A stretch of DNA of 59,500 bases from Methanoregulaceae archaeon (GTDB taxonomy: Archaea > Halobacteriota > Methanomicrobia > Methanomicrobiales > Methanospirillaceae): positions 1-59,500 of the forward strand of contig JACTUB010000017.1 in assembly GCA_015660885.1 (NCBI GenBank). Reading direction: 5' to 3'. The notes under the pieces were generated by a model that was given only the letters and a program-made list of their open reading frames with translations, did no database searches and was not told the origin of the DNA. Numbering within the stretch: the first letter of the stretch is position 1; the number at the start of each line of letters is the position of its first letter. Shown here piece after piece: positions 25,192-34,081 of the stretch. Position numbers and translations under genes: made by a program.

Positions 25192-25219
25192 AATAGTAAC
25201 GATCAAATAGTAACGATCA
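25192..25219 (+). repeat. 14-bp perfect tandem repeat before transglutaminase-like gene
   Basis: AATAGTAACGATCA occurs twice without a gap (25192-25205 and 25206-25219), about 50 bases before the start of the following gene. The position suggests an operator or a replication-slippage product. No TATA box is obvious between the repeat and the gene. Confidence 0.6.
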
Positions 25220-25268
25220 CCGAATCCATGCAGAGTCAGGCTACTGAGTGGATTGATCGGGTAAGCTG

Positions 25269-25979
25269 ATGGTAAATCCGGTAATGACTTCGCTGATTAA
25301 TAATACGTTTGCAGAATGGACGCATGGCCTTGATACCCGCGAGAGTATGATCTCGATCTTCTCCCATATCCGTGACATCCCGTACTCGCTTATTGTGCCT
25401 GTGTCCGACCCCAAAACCTCAGAGATACAGTTACTCAAAGCGGGTAAAGGATCATGTGGTCCCAAGCACTACCTGCTCGCAGAAATGTTCAGGAAACTGA
25501 ATGTAAGCGTGGTGTATGCAACAATCGCCTTTTCGTGGAACGACCCGGATCTCCGCTATCCGTCAGGACTCCGGAAACAGGCTGAACGACTCCCGATAGC
25601 ACACCACCTTGCCTGCCGTGTGCAGATCGGTTGCCGCTGGATACTCGTTGATGCAACATGGGACCGGCCTCTCGCAAAAGCCGGGTTCCCGGTTAATGAT
25701 CACTGGGACGGGTATTCTGAGACGAGATGTGCCGTGAAACCGCTTAAACCCCCTGTGCGTACAGCGTCCTGTCACAATCTGACAAACGAGCTATGTCGGG
25801 TAAAAGACGAGGCAGAACTCTTCCCCATAGATGGTGAGAAAGACCACTGGCATGCAGAGGACCGGGCATGCTATTATCGTGAAAAGGCTGCTGTGCGTAC
25901 ACCGGATGAGGCCGAGCGGATTGTACAGTTTTATCTTGAGTTTGAGAACTGGCTGGTTAACGTGCGGCAACAGAAATAG
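25269..25979 (+). CDS. Transglutaminase-like fold protein
   Basis: A 236-residue protein without signal peptide. A papain/transglutaminase-like triad can be read: Cys63 in KGSCGPKHYLL, His112/113 in AHHLACRVQIG and Asp128 in WILVDATWD. The spacing fits small archaeal and bacterial transglutaminase-like hydrolases. The C-terminal 90 residues include several cysteines and DEAERIVQFYLEFENWL. Substrate unknown. The start could also be ATG 25284. It converges with the MBL hydrolase gene and stands alone, after a tandem repeat. Confidence 0.6.
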   Translation: MVNPVMTSLINNTFAEWTHGLDTRESMISIFSHIRDIPYSLIVPVSDPKTSEIQLLKAGKGSCGPKHYLLAEMFRKLNVSVVYATIAFSWNDPDLRYPSGLRKQAERLPIAHHLACRVQIGCRWILVDATWDRPLAKAGFPVNDHWDGYSETRCAVKPLKPPVRTASCHNLTNELCRVKDEAELFPIDGEKDHWHAEDRACYYREKAAVRTPDEAERIVQFYLEFENWLVNVRQQK

Positions 25980-26015
25980 TTGCACTATTCTAATGATTCC
26001 CGGTTGAGATCGCCC

Positions 26016-26894
26016 TCAAAAATCTGCCAACAGGTTCTTCTTGTTCCTTACTTTAAGGTTTGCCGCAAAGGTTCGGGCAAGAAGCGGATTAACCACCCGG
26101 GGAGGCAGCCCGAGAGCTGCGGCAGTTCGCTGGGCGAGTACGATCGGATCAGGAGAGCCATCACCTGCAGAGGCAAGTACGGCCTCATGGATCTTCTGGA
26201 GATATTCAAGTGCACTGTCCATCTGGCGGTACGCAGCATCCCCAGCCCGTGGCTCGTCCCAGGATGAGAGAAGAACACGGATACTGCTTATTCCCCGGAG
26301 CCTTTTTATAGATTTCACGGAAGCGGCGGCATCATCATAGACCGGCAGGTCGCCTGCAACCGGGACTGCATCACCGGATACGAGCGCCCCTTCTCTGTGC
26401 AGGAAAAGAGAGACTGAACCCTTCGAATGGCCCGGCGTATGGAACACGAGCATTTCCCCAGCCCGGGTCTCATCGGGTTCGATCGTATCCCCGTCCACCA
26501 GTTCGTGATCAACCTGTACGGGTCCTCCCACAAGCGTGGCGAACCCGGGCACCGGACGGTCGCGGTTCTGGAGACCGATATCCTCAATCCATGACCTCTC
26601 AGCCGTATGTGCCGCTATGCTGCACCCGGTCATCTGCCGAATTGCCCGTGCCGCTCCTATGTGGTCAGGGTGTGAATGGGTAAGGACGATAAGAGCGATC
26701 TCTGATGGATCGCGACCGGTAGATCTGATGGATTCAAAAATTTCTTTCTCGCAGCCAGCTACACCCGTATCGATCAGGGTAATTGTGTTTCCATAGACAA
26801 GATAGGAGTACACAAAACGGTCGAGATTCATACCGGGTCCGATCGGGATCCTGAACGAGTGCCTGATCGCATGGATGGAAGGGGTGACCTTCAT
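26016..26894 (-). CDS. MBL-fold metallo-hydrolase
   Basis: A 292-residue metallo-beta-lactamase fold protein. Zinc/iron ligands: THSHPDHIGAA (HxHxDH, about residue 73), FHTPGHSKGSVSLF and SGDAVPVAGD. The C-terminal 60 residues (after about 235) form a helical extension ending in RTFAANLKVRNKKNLLADF, similar to the accessory domain of MBL hydrolases that act on small thioesters or lactones. Substrate unknown. Cytoplasmic; monocistronic. Confidence 0.82.
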   Translation of the reverse strand: MKVTPSIHAIRHSFRIPIGPGMNLDRFVYSYLVYGNTITLIDTGVAGCEKEIFESIRSTGRDPSEIALIVLTHSHPDHIGAARAIRQMTGCSIAAHTAERSWIEDIGLQNRDRPVPGFATLVGGPVQVDHELVDGDTIEPDETRAGEMLVFHTPGHSKGSVSLFLHREGALVSGDAVPVAGDLPVYDDAAASVKSIKRLRGISSIRVLLSSWDEPRAGDAAYRQMDSALEYLQKIHEAVLASAGDGSPDPIVLAQRTAAALGLPPRVVNPLLARTFAANLKVRNKKNLLADF

Positions 26895-27336
26895 AAGATC
26901 TCCTTTGTTCGGGAATATTAGTCAGGGAAGGATATATTGGTGGGGGATGGACCGTCAGGGTGAGCAATAAGCTGCAAGGTGGGAAGGGATCCAGCATATG
27001 AAGGCGACGGTGCTGACCAAGGCTTGCGAGCTGGTAGGGTTACCCCGTTCCCTCATCCTCCGGGGGGGTACCCCAGTCAGGTACACCCGCTCACCACTCA
27101 TTTCCTCTGGACTCCATGTTTGGAAACCTGGTCCAGGCATGAACAGGCGGTTCCGGTACAGGTCGGCAGTGACGGAACCACCAATTACTGGAAAGGGATT
27201 CCGCCGGGGTTTACCATGTCCCGAAACGGTTGCTTTCTGATGTCCTGATCATGGCAGGTCCGTATTGGTGAGGATAATAATAGCATTTTTTTTGAATGAA
27301 ATGACCTTGATTGTATTAAACTTGTCCAAAACTGCA
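26895..27336. other. 442-base space without a recognised gene
   Basis: Several overlapping ORFs of 60-90 codons exist on both strands, none with a recognisable motif, ribosome site or protein-like composition; GC is high and overlapping ORFs in GC-rich DNA arise by chance. A T-run at 27286-27294 and an A-rich/AT-rich zone precede the tRNA genes. It may be decayed sequence. Confidence 0.4.
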
Positions 27337-27410
27337 TGGGCCCGTCGTGATTCGAACACGAGATCTTCGCCGTGTGAAGGCGACGTCATAGCCAACTAGA
27401 CCACGAGCCC
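27337..27410 (-). tRNA. tRNA-Val (CAC anticodon)
   Basis: On the minus strand a 74-base cloverleaf can be drawn. The acceptor stem is GGGCTCG with CGGGCCC and discriminator A. The anticodon arm is TCGCC-TTCACAC-GGCGA, with anticodon CAC reading GUG. The T arm is TCGTG-TTCGAAT-CACGA. The CCA end is not encoded. It lies 2 bases downstream of tRNA-Gly, so both are probably made from one precursor. Confidence 0.93.
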
Positions 27411-27412
27411 GA

Positions 27413-27483
27413 TGCATCGACCGGGAATTGAACCCGGGCTATAGGCTTGGAAGGCCTAAGTCATACCACTAGACCATCGATGC
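27413..27483 (-). tRNA. tRNA-Gly (TCC anticodon)
   Basis: A 71-base cloverleaf on the minus strand. The acceptor stem is GCATCGA/TCGATGC with discriminator A. The anticodon arm is TAGGC-CTTCCAA-GCCTA, with anticodon TCC reading GGA/GGG. The T arm is CCGGG-TTCAATT-CCCGG. The CCA end is not encoded. It is the first of the tRNA pair; the AT-rich 27484-27600 zone upstream contains its promoter. Confidence 0.93.
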
Positions 27484-27686
27484 AATGATGCTTTACAATT
27501 TTAGCGAGCAGGAGTATTAATCATTCCCATCCTCTAATTTTAAGAAATAAAAAATAATGGTATGAAGTGTTTACCTATACTCGCGTTCCGTCCACCAAAG
27601 TGGTAAAAAAGTAATTACCGGTCTGATAGCAATCCCCTCACAAGACCTCGCCGGGAATGCAATCAGTTCAGGAAAGACCTTCGTAC

Positions 27687-29078
27687 TTATTTAAGAAATT
27701 CATCCCGTTTGGGTATGATCGGTGTGTCCTTTTTCCAGATATGGATATCCCTGGCACGATCAAAGTTGAATTTTGCCTCATCAGGATTTCCCATCTCTTT
27801 ATAACATACACCGATATGGTTCCATGCACTCGCGTTATTGGGCATCTGGTTTGCTACCATTTTGAATGTTTGGATTGCCGATTCGAGATATTTGTTGCTC
27901 ATATACAATACCCCAATCATTTCGAGTGTCTCACCCAGATTAAAAAGAAGTTCGGGATTTTCCGGCGCAAGTTCCACCGCCCGAAGTAATGATTTGAGCG
28001 CACTGATATTGTCACCCATTTCCCGGTAACAGAGGCCCTTGTCATTCCAGACATGCGGAAGTTTATCGTCAATCTCCAGGGCTTTATCGAACGCCGTAAT
28101 CGCTTCAGTATATTTCTTTTCCCGAATATACAGACTAACCCCTTCCTTGTAATAGGCTGTGGCTTTACCGAGAAACTTATCAAACATCTTCCCTGCGGGC
28201 TTGGAAGACTTTTGGGAGGCAACGTCTGCAAGATGTGCCGCAGCTTCCTGCGCTTCATCACGAATTATTACATCTTTAAATGTCGCCGTGACGTCGCGCA
28301 TCATTCCGGCAGCTGCAATGAAATTTCCTTGACCATCATATACCGGCATAGCTTTTGTCCAGATTGTCCAATCACCTCCATCCTTTTTTACTGCTTTTGT
28401 GACCGCAATAATCGGGCCTTTTGCGACCCTGCTGACTATCATATATTTTTGTTGCCTGATCACATCATCAGGCTCGAATATGAGATTTATGAGCATTTTT
28501 CTTCGGGTTCCAAAAAAAGGTTCTGAATAGGCATAATCACCTTTTCCAATTATATCGCTTGCTTTAATATCTGTCAGCTGTTCCATGGGAGCGTTCCACG
28601 CCACAACCACTCCTTCACGATCTATCGCAAAGCTGGGATCAGATGAAAAATTGATCATATCCAAAATAATCCGCTTGGTTGAGCCCAGATTTCTTCCAAG
28701 ATATGTCCTTTCCACAGCTGTTTTAACCATGGTGACCAGTTCGCGGAACTGCATCTGCGGGTCTTCGCCTTTTTGTAAGAAAAAGTTTGCACCATTATTG
28801 ATTGCTTCGATTGCTGTGTGTTCATGCCCGACACCCGTAAAAATTATCACCGGTGTTGTATCCCCTTCCGAGCGGAGAATTTTTAAAAATTCAATTCCAT
28901 TGAGCTCCGGCATATCATAATCGACGATGATGGCATCAAAGGTTTTTTCCGGAAGAATCTTTAGTGCCTCGGTTGCTGATTGTGCGGTATGGACACTCAT
29001 CTCACGGGAACGTTCGGAGAACAGCTTGAGCACTTCGAGCAACGCGGGTTCATCATCGATCAATAAGACAGAGAGCAA
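27687..29078 (-). CDS. Response regulator with PAS and TPR domains
   Basis: A 463-residue signalling protein. Receiver domain at 1-120: LLIDDEPALLEVL (acidic pair), phospho-acceptor Asp in IIVDYDMPELNG (about residue 53), and the KGED-type lysine. A PAS domain follows (about 140-270: DREGVVVAWNAPMEQLT, GMMRDVTATFKD). Then at least three TPR repeats (about 315-455: AITAFDKALEIDDKLPHVWN, LSAL-like helix pairs, ASAWNHIGVCYKEMGNPDEA). There is no DNA-binding or kinase output domain, so output is probably protein-protein. It starts with TTG 29078 with GGTGG 7 bases upstream. No histidine kinase is adjacent. Confidence 0.85.
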   Translation of the reverse strand: MLSVLLIDDEPALLEVLKLFSERSREMSVHTAQSATEALKILPEKTFDAIIVDYDMPELNGIEFLKILRSEGDTTPVIIFTGVGHEHTAIEAINNGANFFLQKGEDPQMQFRELVTMVKTAVERTYLGRNLGSTKRIILDMINFSSDPSFAIDREGVVVAWNAPMEQLTDIKASDIIGKGDYAYSEPFFGTRRKMLINLIFEPDDVIRQQKYMIVSRVAKGPIIAVTKAVKKDGGDWTIWTKAMPVYDGQGNFIAAAGMMRDVTATFKDVIIRDEAQEAAAHLADVASQKSSKPAGKMFDKFLGKATAYYKEGVSLYIREKKYTEAITAFDKALEIDDKLPHVWNDKGLCYREMGDNISALKSLLRAVELAPENPELLFNLGETLEMIGVLYMSNKYLESAIQTFKMVANQMPNNASAWNHIGVCYKEMGNPDEAKFNFDRARDIHIWKKDTPIIPKRDEFLK

Positions 29079-29279
29079 GGAAAAACCACCTTTATTATTA
29101 GTTCAATGAGTCCCGGCAGATATAAATATAGGCCTTTTTGACACGCCCCCGGTATACCCAGACATGACAAAGAGAAGGTCAGTGGTCAGAATGATCTGGA
29201 AGGCAATACTCGTGTATTAATACGATGTGTTTTAACCGGACGAAGTGTTGACCGGATAATAAGAATTAGAAATGATATC

Positions 29280-29291
29280 AAAAAAAAAAAA
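29280..29291 (-). terminator. Poly-T terminator after htpX
   Basis: Twelve consecutive T on the minus strand, beginning 13 bases after the htpX stop codon. A strong archaeal intrinsic terminator for the minus-strand gene. Confidence 0.6.
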
Positions 29292-29304
29292 TGAAGCCGG
29301 AGTG

Positions 29305-30186
29305 TTAGTACCCGTGCATTTCAGATTCTATTGCCTCAAGATTTGCAATCCGCTTTTCAAGTGGAGGGTGAGTGGAAAAGAGCTCCATGATAGTCTTCCC
29401 TGAGAGTGCCGGAATGATAAAAAATGCATTTGCGCTCTCAATTTTTGCCTTTGCCTCGACCGGCACTACATCCATCCGTCCGCTAATCTTGTTTAATGCA
29501 GAGATCAGTGCCCTTGGATTTTTCGTAATATAAGCACTGCCTCGGTCTGCTGCTAATTCGCGGTACCGTGAAAGTGCGAGAATAAGCAGGGTACTTACAG
29601 CGTACACAACGATCGAGACAATCCAGACAATGATCGTTCCACCCCCTTCCCGGTCACGTCCTCCAAACAGTGCAGAAAAGAAGAAGCTTTGCATAATCAT
29701 CGAAGCTATCATCGCGATAAAGCTGGCCATCGTCATGGTCAGGATGTCTCGGTTCTTCACGTGGGAAAGCTCATGAGCGAGGACAGCCTCAAGTTCATCC
29801 TTATTCAGGAGGCGCATAATTGAGTCTGTGCAAGCAACGACCGCATGTGTTGGACTCCGACCTGTTGCAAAAGCGTTAGGGACCGGGCTCTGCATGATTG
29901 CAACCTTAGGGAGGGGAAGGTCAGCCTCTTTGCAGAGCTTCTCTACCATCTGGTGCAGTTCAGGATATTCATCAGCTTCGAGGATACGTGCCCTCGTCGA
30001 CCAGAGTACCAGCTTATCAGAGAAGAAGTACTGGACTAATCCCATTCCTACAGCTAATAATACGATTAACCAGAGACCCGCTCCAAATGCTAGGAGTATC
30101 GTCATGAATACCAGGTAGAGGATGAACAATAAGAACATCGTCAGCCAGACCCTGCCGGTAAGGCCCCAGTCACGTTTCCATTCCAT
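29305..30186 (-). CDS. htpX: HtpX-type membrane zinc metalloprotease
   Basis: A 293-residue M48 family protease. Two N-terminal TM helices (about 15-36 and 38-58), the zinc motif AHELSHVKNRD (His138, Glu139, His142), and a further pair of hydrophobic helices at about 150-170 and 190-212. The third zinc ligand lies in YRELAADRGSAY. It degrades misfolded membrane proteins with its active site on the cytoplasmic side. ATG 30186 gives the family-typical MEWKRDWGL start; ATG 30216 is also open. A T12 terminator follows the gene. Confidence 0.9.
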   Translation of the reverse strand: MEWKRDWGLTGRVWLTMFLLFILYLVFMTILLAFGAGLWLIVLLAVGMGLVQYFFSDKLVLWSTRARILEADEYPELHQMVEKLCKEADLPLPKVAIMQSPVPNAFATGRSPTHAVVACTDSIMRLLNKDELEAVLAHELSHVKNRDILTMTMASFIAMIASMIMQSFFFSALFGGRDREGGGTIIVWIVSIVVYAVSTLLILALSRYRELAADRGSAYITKNPRALISALNKISGRMDVVPVEAKAKIESANAFFIIPALSGKTIMELFSTHPPLEKRIANLEAIESEMHGY

Positions 30187-30373
30187 AGTTAGTACATGTA
30201 CGTACCGTACGCTCATAAACCATTCGAAGACTGCAATAAATTACCGTTCATTTACGCCGATTGCGATAACAAAACTGACAATAAACCCAGTAACTCCGGT
30301 CGGAATTTGCTCGGTACTGCGACAGCAGGATCAATACAGAAACTATTTTCTTACCAACATCTGACTGGTACTT

Positions 30374-31024
30374 ATGACAGAAGCCGATCCCGAAGCCCTG
30401 GCTGATGTGGCATACGGTATCTTTGAGCATTCCCTGACCCGGGGGCTCCAGACACAGGGCAAATATCTTTATGCACTGGTCGAGGGCGGCAATGACTTCA
30501 AAGCGGAACTCTCCGAGATTTTTGACATGTTCGCTCGTGAATATCCGCAGCTAGCTGAGGCGATGCTGAAACGATTTTCCGATATCGATACAATCTATAC
30601 CATGCTCTGTAATGGTGAAGGTGTGATCCCATCTCAGACCACGCAGACGTACTGGATCGTGCAGGATGCACCAGACAGCGCTCCAGAGGCAATCGAAGAT
30701 GAAAACGCGGGAAAATGGCTGATTTTTCAAGAGCCCGGGCTTATCGATTCGGCATGGAAGAAGGTCCGCGACGCGACCGTCGCACACGATCTCGGCATAT
30801 CTGCAAAAGTGAGCACATCAAAACCCAATCCGGAATCACGTGATAACCGAAAAGTTATCTATATATACACAAAAGATTGGGCGGATGAGGCGGATGTGAT
30901 GCGGGTGCGCGAGAAACTCCGTATCTTGGGTTTCAGTGAACGGATAGGGTACAAGCGGAACATCGAGACGTTTGCAGGGCAATATGCAAGGAAAGGGAAA
31001 CGGGTAACCTATTATTCGGCATGA
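30374..31024 (+). CDS. DUF1917 protein (putative phosphothreonine-lyase-like domain)
   Basis: A 216-residue protein with an N-terminal helical part (1-85, acidic) and a C-terminal DUF1917-like domain at about 90-210. The domain shows YWIVQDAP, GKWLIFQEPGLIDSAWKKVRD, DLGISAKVSTSKPN and VIYIYTKDWADEADVMRVRE. In databases this domain is labelled as phosphothreonine-lyase-like by distant similarity; there is no evidence of that activity. The gene is divergent from htpX with a 190-base spacer. Function unknown. Confidence 0.65.
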   Translation: MTEADPEALADVAYGIFEHSLTRGLQTQGKYLYALVEGGNDFKAELSEIFDMFAREYPQLAEAMLKRFSDIDTIYTMLCNGEGVIPSQTTQTYWIVQDAPDSAPEAIEDENAGKWLIFQEPGLIDSAWKKVRDATVAHDLGISAKVSTSKPNPESRDNRKVIYIYTKDWADEADVMRVREKLRILGFSERIGYKRNIETFAGQYARKGKRVTYYSA

Positions 31025-31132
31025 CGTTATAATGTTCAGATTCTTTTTATAAAACAGAAAAAAATGGCATTAAAGCCAAAGTAACTTTTATAACATGTTT
31101 AATGAAAAATGGCTGATAGTGAAAGAAAAAAA

Positions 31133-31279
31133 TTATGCTTTTCTTTCCTTGTTCTTGGGGCGAAGATTCTGGTAGCCACACTTGCGGCAGCTGGTAGCGC
31201 GGATTGCATTGCGGGCGTTGCAATGCATACATATTTTCACGTTGAGTAATCGAGCTTCGGCTTCGGGGAATTTTGCCAT
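31133..31279 (-). CDS. rpl40e: Large ribosomal subunit protein eL40 (L40e)
   Basis: A 48-residue ribosomal protein. The sequence begins [20 protein letters not shown] and contains the Cys4 zinc ribbon [20 protein letters not shown] followed by the basic tail [11 protein letters not shown]. In archaea eL40 is a stand-alone zinc-ribbon protein, whereas in eukaryotes it is fused to ubiquitin. It is the last gene of the ribosomal/KEOPS cluster on this strand, 59 bases after the XTP pyrophosphatase stop. An AGGAG-like ribosome site (CAGGAG on the minus strand) precedes the ATG. Confidence 0.93.
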   Translation of the reverse strand: MAKFPEAEARLLNVKICMHCNARNAIRATSCRKCGYQNLRPKNKERKA

Positions 31280-31337
31280 AGAAACACACTCCTGTCTGCC
31301 CTTATTACAAAGCTGTGAGACTTATTAACCATTTGTG

Positions 31338-31886
31338 TCACGTGCTCAATGGTCTGTATTCCCGTATGAACCAGTCCCGGAACGCAGTAAGCGCCAGCGC
31401 CCGGTGAGACATTCTGCTTTTTACTTCAATCGGGAGCTCTGCAAGTGTCCGCTCCTCTATTTCGAAGATCGGGTCATACCCAAATCCCCCTATCCCCCGG
31501 GACATCGTAACGATCCTGCCGTGGATCGTGCCAGAAAAGACACGGATCCCGTCGTTATCCGCGAATGCAATCGCTGTCGTGAAGTGTGCGTTCCGATCCT
31601 CCACATCCTTCATAATTTTGAGAATTCCGGCGTTACCGATTGTGTGCAGCACATATGCGGCATAGGGACCGGGAAATCCTTTCAGGGCGTCTATGGAAAA
31701 GGTGGTGTCATCGATAATGAGTGGGGTAAGAAGACGATCGAATGCATATTGCGCCTTCTGTCGTGAGATCTCGCTCACGTCTTCAGAGCGAAGTTCAGGA
31801 ATATCAAGGGATACATGAGTCACTTCAAGAGTGCTGCCAAAAAATTCCGCAACCTCCCTCACTTTATCAGCGTTGCTCGAAACCAT
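31338..31886 (-). CDS. XTP/dITP pyrophosphatase (RdgB/HAM1 family), N-terminus uncertain
   Basis: A 182-residue house-cleaning nucleotidase that removes the pyrophosphate of XTP, ITP and dITP. The signature is VSSNADKVREVAEFF at the start, IIDDTTFSIDALKGFPGPY in the middle, and GFGYDPIFEI and MSHRALALTAF at the end. Family proteins begin with a beta strand before SN..K. The DNA upstream keeps that strand open (FIILT, ahead of MVSSN) but offers no ATG, GTG or TTG, while AGGGGGAG lies 16 bases upstream of the ATG. The true start may be non-canonical. It follows kae1-bud32 by 8 bases. Confidence 0.85.
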   Translation of the reverse strand: MVSSNADKVREVAEFFGSTLEVTHVSLDIPELRSEDVSEISRQKAQYAFDRLLTPLIIDDTTFSIDALKGFPGPYAAYVLHTIGNAGILKIMKDVEDRNAHFTTAIAFADNDGIRVFSGTIHGRIVTMSRGIGGFGYDPIFEIEERTLAELPIEVKSRMSHRALALTAFRDWFIREYRPLST

Positions 31887-31894
31887 AGTGAGTA

Positions 31895-33478
31895 TTATAA
31901 ATATCTCCCCCTTAGTTCGATCTCATGTTCACGCATGATGACCTGTTCAGCTTCCACAAATGTCTCTGCATATCCAGCCGCAAATGCTGCTTTTAGTATA
32001 TCAGCACGTTCAGGTGCCGTGCTCTCCAGTGTCTGGAAAAGGACGTGAACATCCACCCCGCGTTGCTCGATCTCGGAACTCACTTGTGCTAACCCAAAAT
32101 CAATCAGCACACACGTACCGTCATGCTCACACAGGATCATGTTACTGGTCGTGAGATCGCCATGTATTATCCCGGCTGCATGGAGCTTGCCGATTATTTG
32201 CCCCGCTTTGTAGGCTCCTTCTTCATTGAGATCCTCAGTTAACAGTTTCCCCTTTATCAGCTCCATCACTATTGTATCTGCGGTGATGTCACTCATGATT
32301 GGTGTGCGTACTCCTCCTTTGCGTGCGGCGGCGATCAACCGTGCCTCCGCTCGGGTCCGCTCTGCTATAAGTCGTTTATCGAGCGCGGGCACGCGATACA
32401 GTTTCGAAGCCCGGTGCTTTTCCACTTGATCATTCTGGACCGTTACAACTGCCTCCGCACCTTTTTTTTGGGTATTATACCCCGGGAGTATATGATTACC
32501 TGACCGGGTAATCTTATGCTTCCAAGTCACTTCGACTTCATCGGAGCGGAACGATGGTTTGATCTGTGAATCCTCAACAGGAATGGACGAACCGCTCTCC
32601 AGCATCAGTTTTCCCGTGTAAGCGATCATCGCGCCATTGTCGCCGAGGTATTTCTGTTCGGGAACATAGAACTTCGCCCCGCGAGCCTCACACATTATAC
32701 GAAGCATTTCCTGCAACCGCCGATTTGCTCCCACGCCACCAACTAAAAGCACCTCGTCTTTTCCGGAAAGCGACATGGCACGCTCGGTCACTTCAACACA
32801 CATTGCGAAGGCGGTTTCCTGCAAGCTGAAGCATACGTCGGGGAGTGTTTCCTTGCTGGCTTGCGCTGCTGAAACAAGTCCTGAGAATGCAAGGTCCATC
32901 CCTTTGACCGTATACGGCAATTCGATGTATTGTCCGTTTTTTGCCTGGGTCTCGATGATCGGACCGCCGGGATGAGGAAAATTCTTTGACCGTGCAAACT
33001 TGTCAAGTGCATTGCCGATGCCGATATCGAGCGTCTCCCCAAATATCCGGTACCGCCTGTTCAGGTACCCTATTACTTGGGTGTTCGCACCACTTGCATA
33101 AAGAACGATCGGATCACGGCATCCTGTGGCAAAACACCCGATTTCTACATGAGCTATACAATGGTTAACACCTACCAGAGGAATATCCAGTGCCAATGCG
33201 AGCGATCGGGCTGCAGTTGCAACTGTCCTCAGGCATGGTCCGAGTCCAGGGCCTTGCGAGAATGCAATTCCTGTAACCTTCTCCGGTTCCTGAAGGACCG
33301 AAGAGATGAGATCTTTCATTACTGATGCATGATGCTGTGCTGCTTCACGAGGGTGAATTCCACCCAGAGCCGGTCTGTATGGTCGGGAGACAAGTGAAAT
33401 GAGATCGTGATTAAAAAGAGCGGCACTGAGGTTCCATGCTGTCCCCTCAATTCCCAGTATCTGCCCAAAAACAGGCAT
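31895..33478 (-). CDS. kae1-bud32: Kae1-Bud32 fusion, tRNA threonylcarbamoyladenosine synthase (KEOPS)
   Basis: A 527-residue fusion of two KEOPS subunits. Kae1 (1-325) has the ASKHA nucleotide fold with metal ligands His106 and His110 in NHCIAHVE, ATP-site GGVGANRRLQEML, and DNGAMIAYTG. The Bud32 part (about 335-527) is a small kinase/ATPase of the PIPKIN type with catalytic HGDLTTSNMIL and DFGLAQVSSE. The complex adds the threonylcarbamoyl group to A37 of tRNAs decoding ANN codons. The fused form is typical of many euryarchaea. The start ATG 33478 is in the ribosomal cluster, 5 bases after the S27ae stop. Confidence 0.95.
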   Translation of the reverse strand: MPVFGQILGIEGTAWNLSAALFNHDLISLVSRPYRPALGGIHPREAAQHHASVMKDLISSVLQEPEKVTGIAFSQGPGLGPCLRTVATAARSLALALDIPLVGVNHCIAHVEIGCFATGCRDPIVLYASGANTQVIGYLNRRYRIFGETLDIGIGNALDKFARSKNFPHPGGPIIETQAKNGQYIELPYTVKGMDLAFSGLVSAAQASKETLPDVCFSLQETAFAMCVEVTERAMSLSGKDEVLLVGGVGANRRLQEMLRIMCEARGAKFYVPEQKYLGDNGAMIAYTGKLMLESGSSIPVEDSQIKPSFRSDEVEVTWKHKITRSGNHILPGYNTQKKGAEAVVTVQNDQVEKHRASKLYRVPALDKRLIAERTRAEARLIAAARKGGVRTPIMSDITADTIVMELIKGKLLTEDLNEEGAYKAGQIIGKLHAAGIIHGDLTTSNMILCEHDGTCVLIDFGLAQVSSEIEQRGVDVHVLFQTLESTAPERADILKAAFAAGYAETFVEAEQVIMREHEIELRGRYL

Positions 33479-33483
33479 TGAAT

Positions 33484-33669
33484 TTATTTTCTGAATTCAG
33501 TATATCCGCACTTTCCGCAGGTGGTCCGGTCCTTGTGGTCCGCCATCATTACGCCAGGTCCACAGCGTGGGCAGTATTTTTTGTTCGTGGCAACTTTTGC
33601 ACCCTCGATCTTGAAATATGCACTTCTGTTTTGCCCCTTTTGTCCTGCTGCCTTCTTTGCTGCTGCCAT
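33484..33669 (-). CDS. rps27ae: Small ribosomal subunit protein eS31 (S27ae)
   Basis: A 61-residue ribosomal protein with a lysine-rich N-terminus ([13 protein letters not shown]), then [10 protein letters not shown] and a Cys4 zinc ribbon CPRCGPG...[11 protein letters not shown]. It is stand-alone in archaea and ubiquitin-fused in eukaryotes. It follows S24e with a 2-base gap (33672 to 33669) and precedes kae1-bud32, the same order as in many euryarchaea. Confidence 0.95.
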   Translation of the reverse strand: MAAAKKAAGQKGQNRSAYFKIEGAKVATNKKYCPRCGPGVMMADHKDRTTCGKCGYTEFRK

Positions 33670-33671
33670 CG

Positions 33672-33971
33672 TTACGCTGTCCCCTCTTCTTTTGGCTTAG
33701 GCATTCCGCGCGCTGCAAGGTAGGGACGTTCTGTCTTACTCCTCCTCTCTTCATTATCATAGATGCGTGCTGAACCGCTGATCTCTGTTTTCCCAAAACT
33801 GCTGTGCAGAGTATCAAGTGTTACCTGTTGCTCTTTTACATTGAGCAGGGCACAAAGTTTGCCGATTATCTGCATACGGGAGGGGGTTGCGCCATCGTAT
33901 TTGAGGTTGAATTGAACCTCTCTTCTGGATAAAAGCTCATTTCTTTTATCGCTTATGATCTCAATGTCCAT
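33672..33971 (-). CDS. rps24e: Small ribosomal subunit protein eS24 (S24e)
   Basis: A 99-residue ribosomal protein. Motifs: [40 protein letters not shown], the segment [20 protein letters not shown] and [13 protein letters not shown] at the end. Length and motifs match archaeal S24e, which binds 16S rRNA in the 30S body. It is part of the same minus-strand unit as S27ae and lies 111 bases after the dephospho-CoA kinase gene. Confidence 0.95.
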   Translation of the reverse strand: MDIEIISDKRNELLSRREVQFNLKYDGATPSRMQIIGKLCALLNVKEQQVTLDTLHSSFGKTEISGSARIYDNEERRSKTERPYLAARGMPKPKEEGTA

Positions 33972-34081
33972 CGATATCCTGTAATTATTGGAAACCGGGT
34001 TATTTATACTATGAGCCTTACGTAGACACGGATAATATCAAAAAAAGGGAATACAAGGATATCATGAATAAAAATGAAAAT

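Noticed and set aside
25269..26894. Possible toxin-antitoxin or defence pair formed by the transglutaminase-like and MBL genes
   Set aside because: They are convergent, separate genes, and no typical antitoxin or defence domain is present.
26979..27248. Plus-strand 89-codon ORF between the MBL gene and the tRNAs
   Set aside because: No homologue recognised, no ribosome site, and several equally long ORFs overlap it in this GC-rich stretch.
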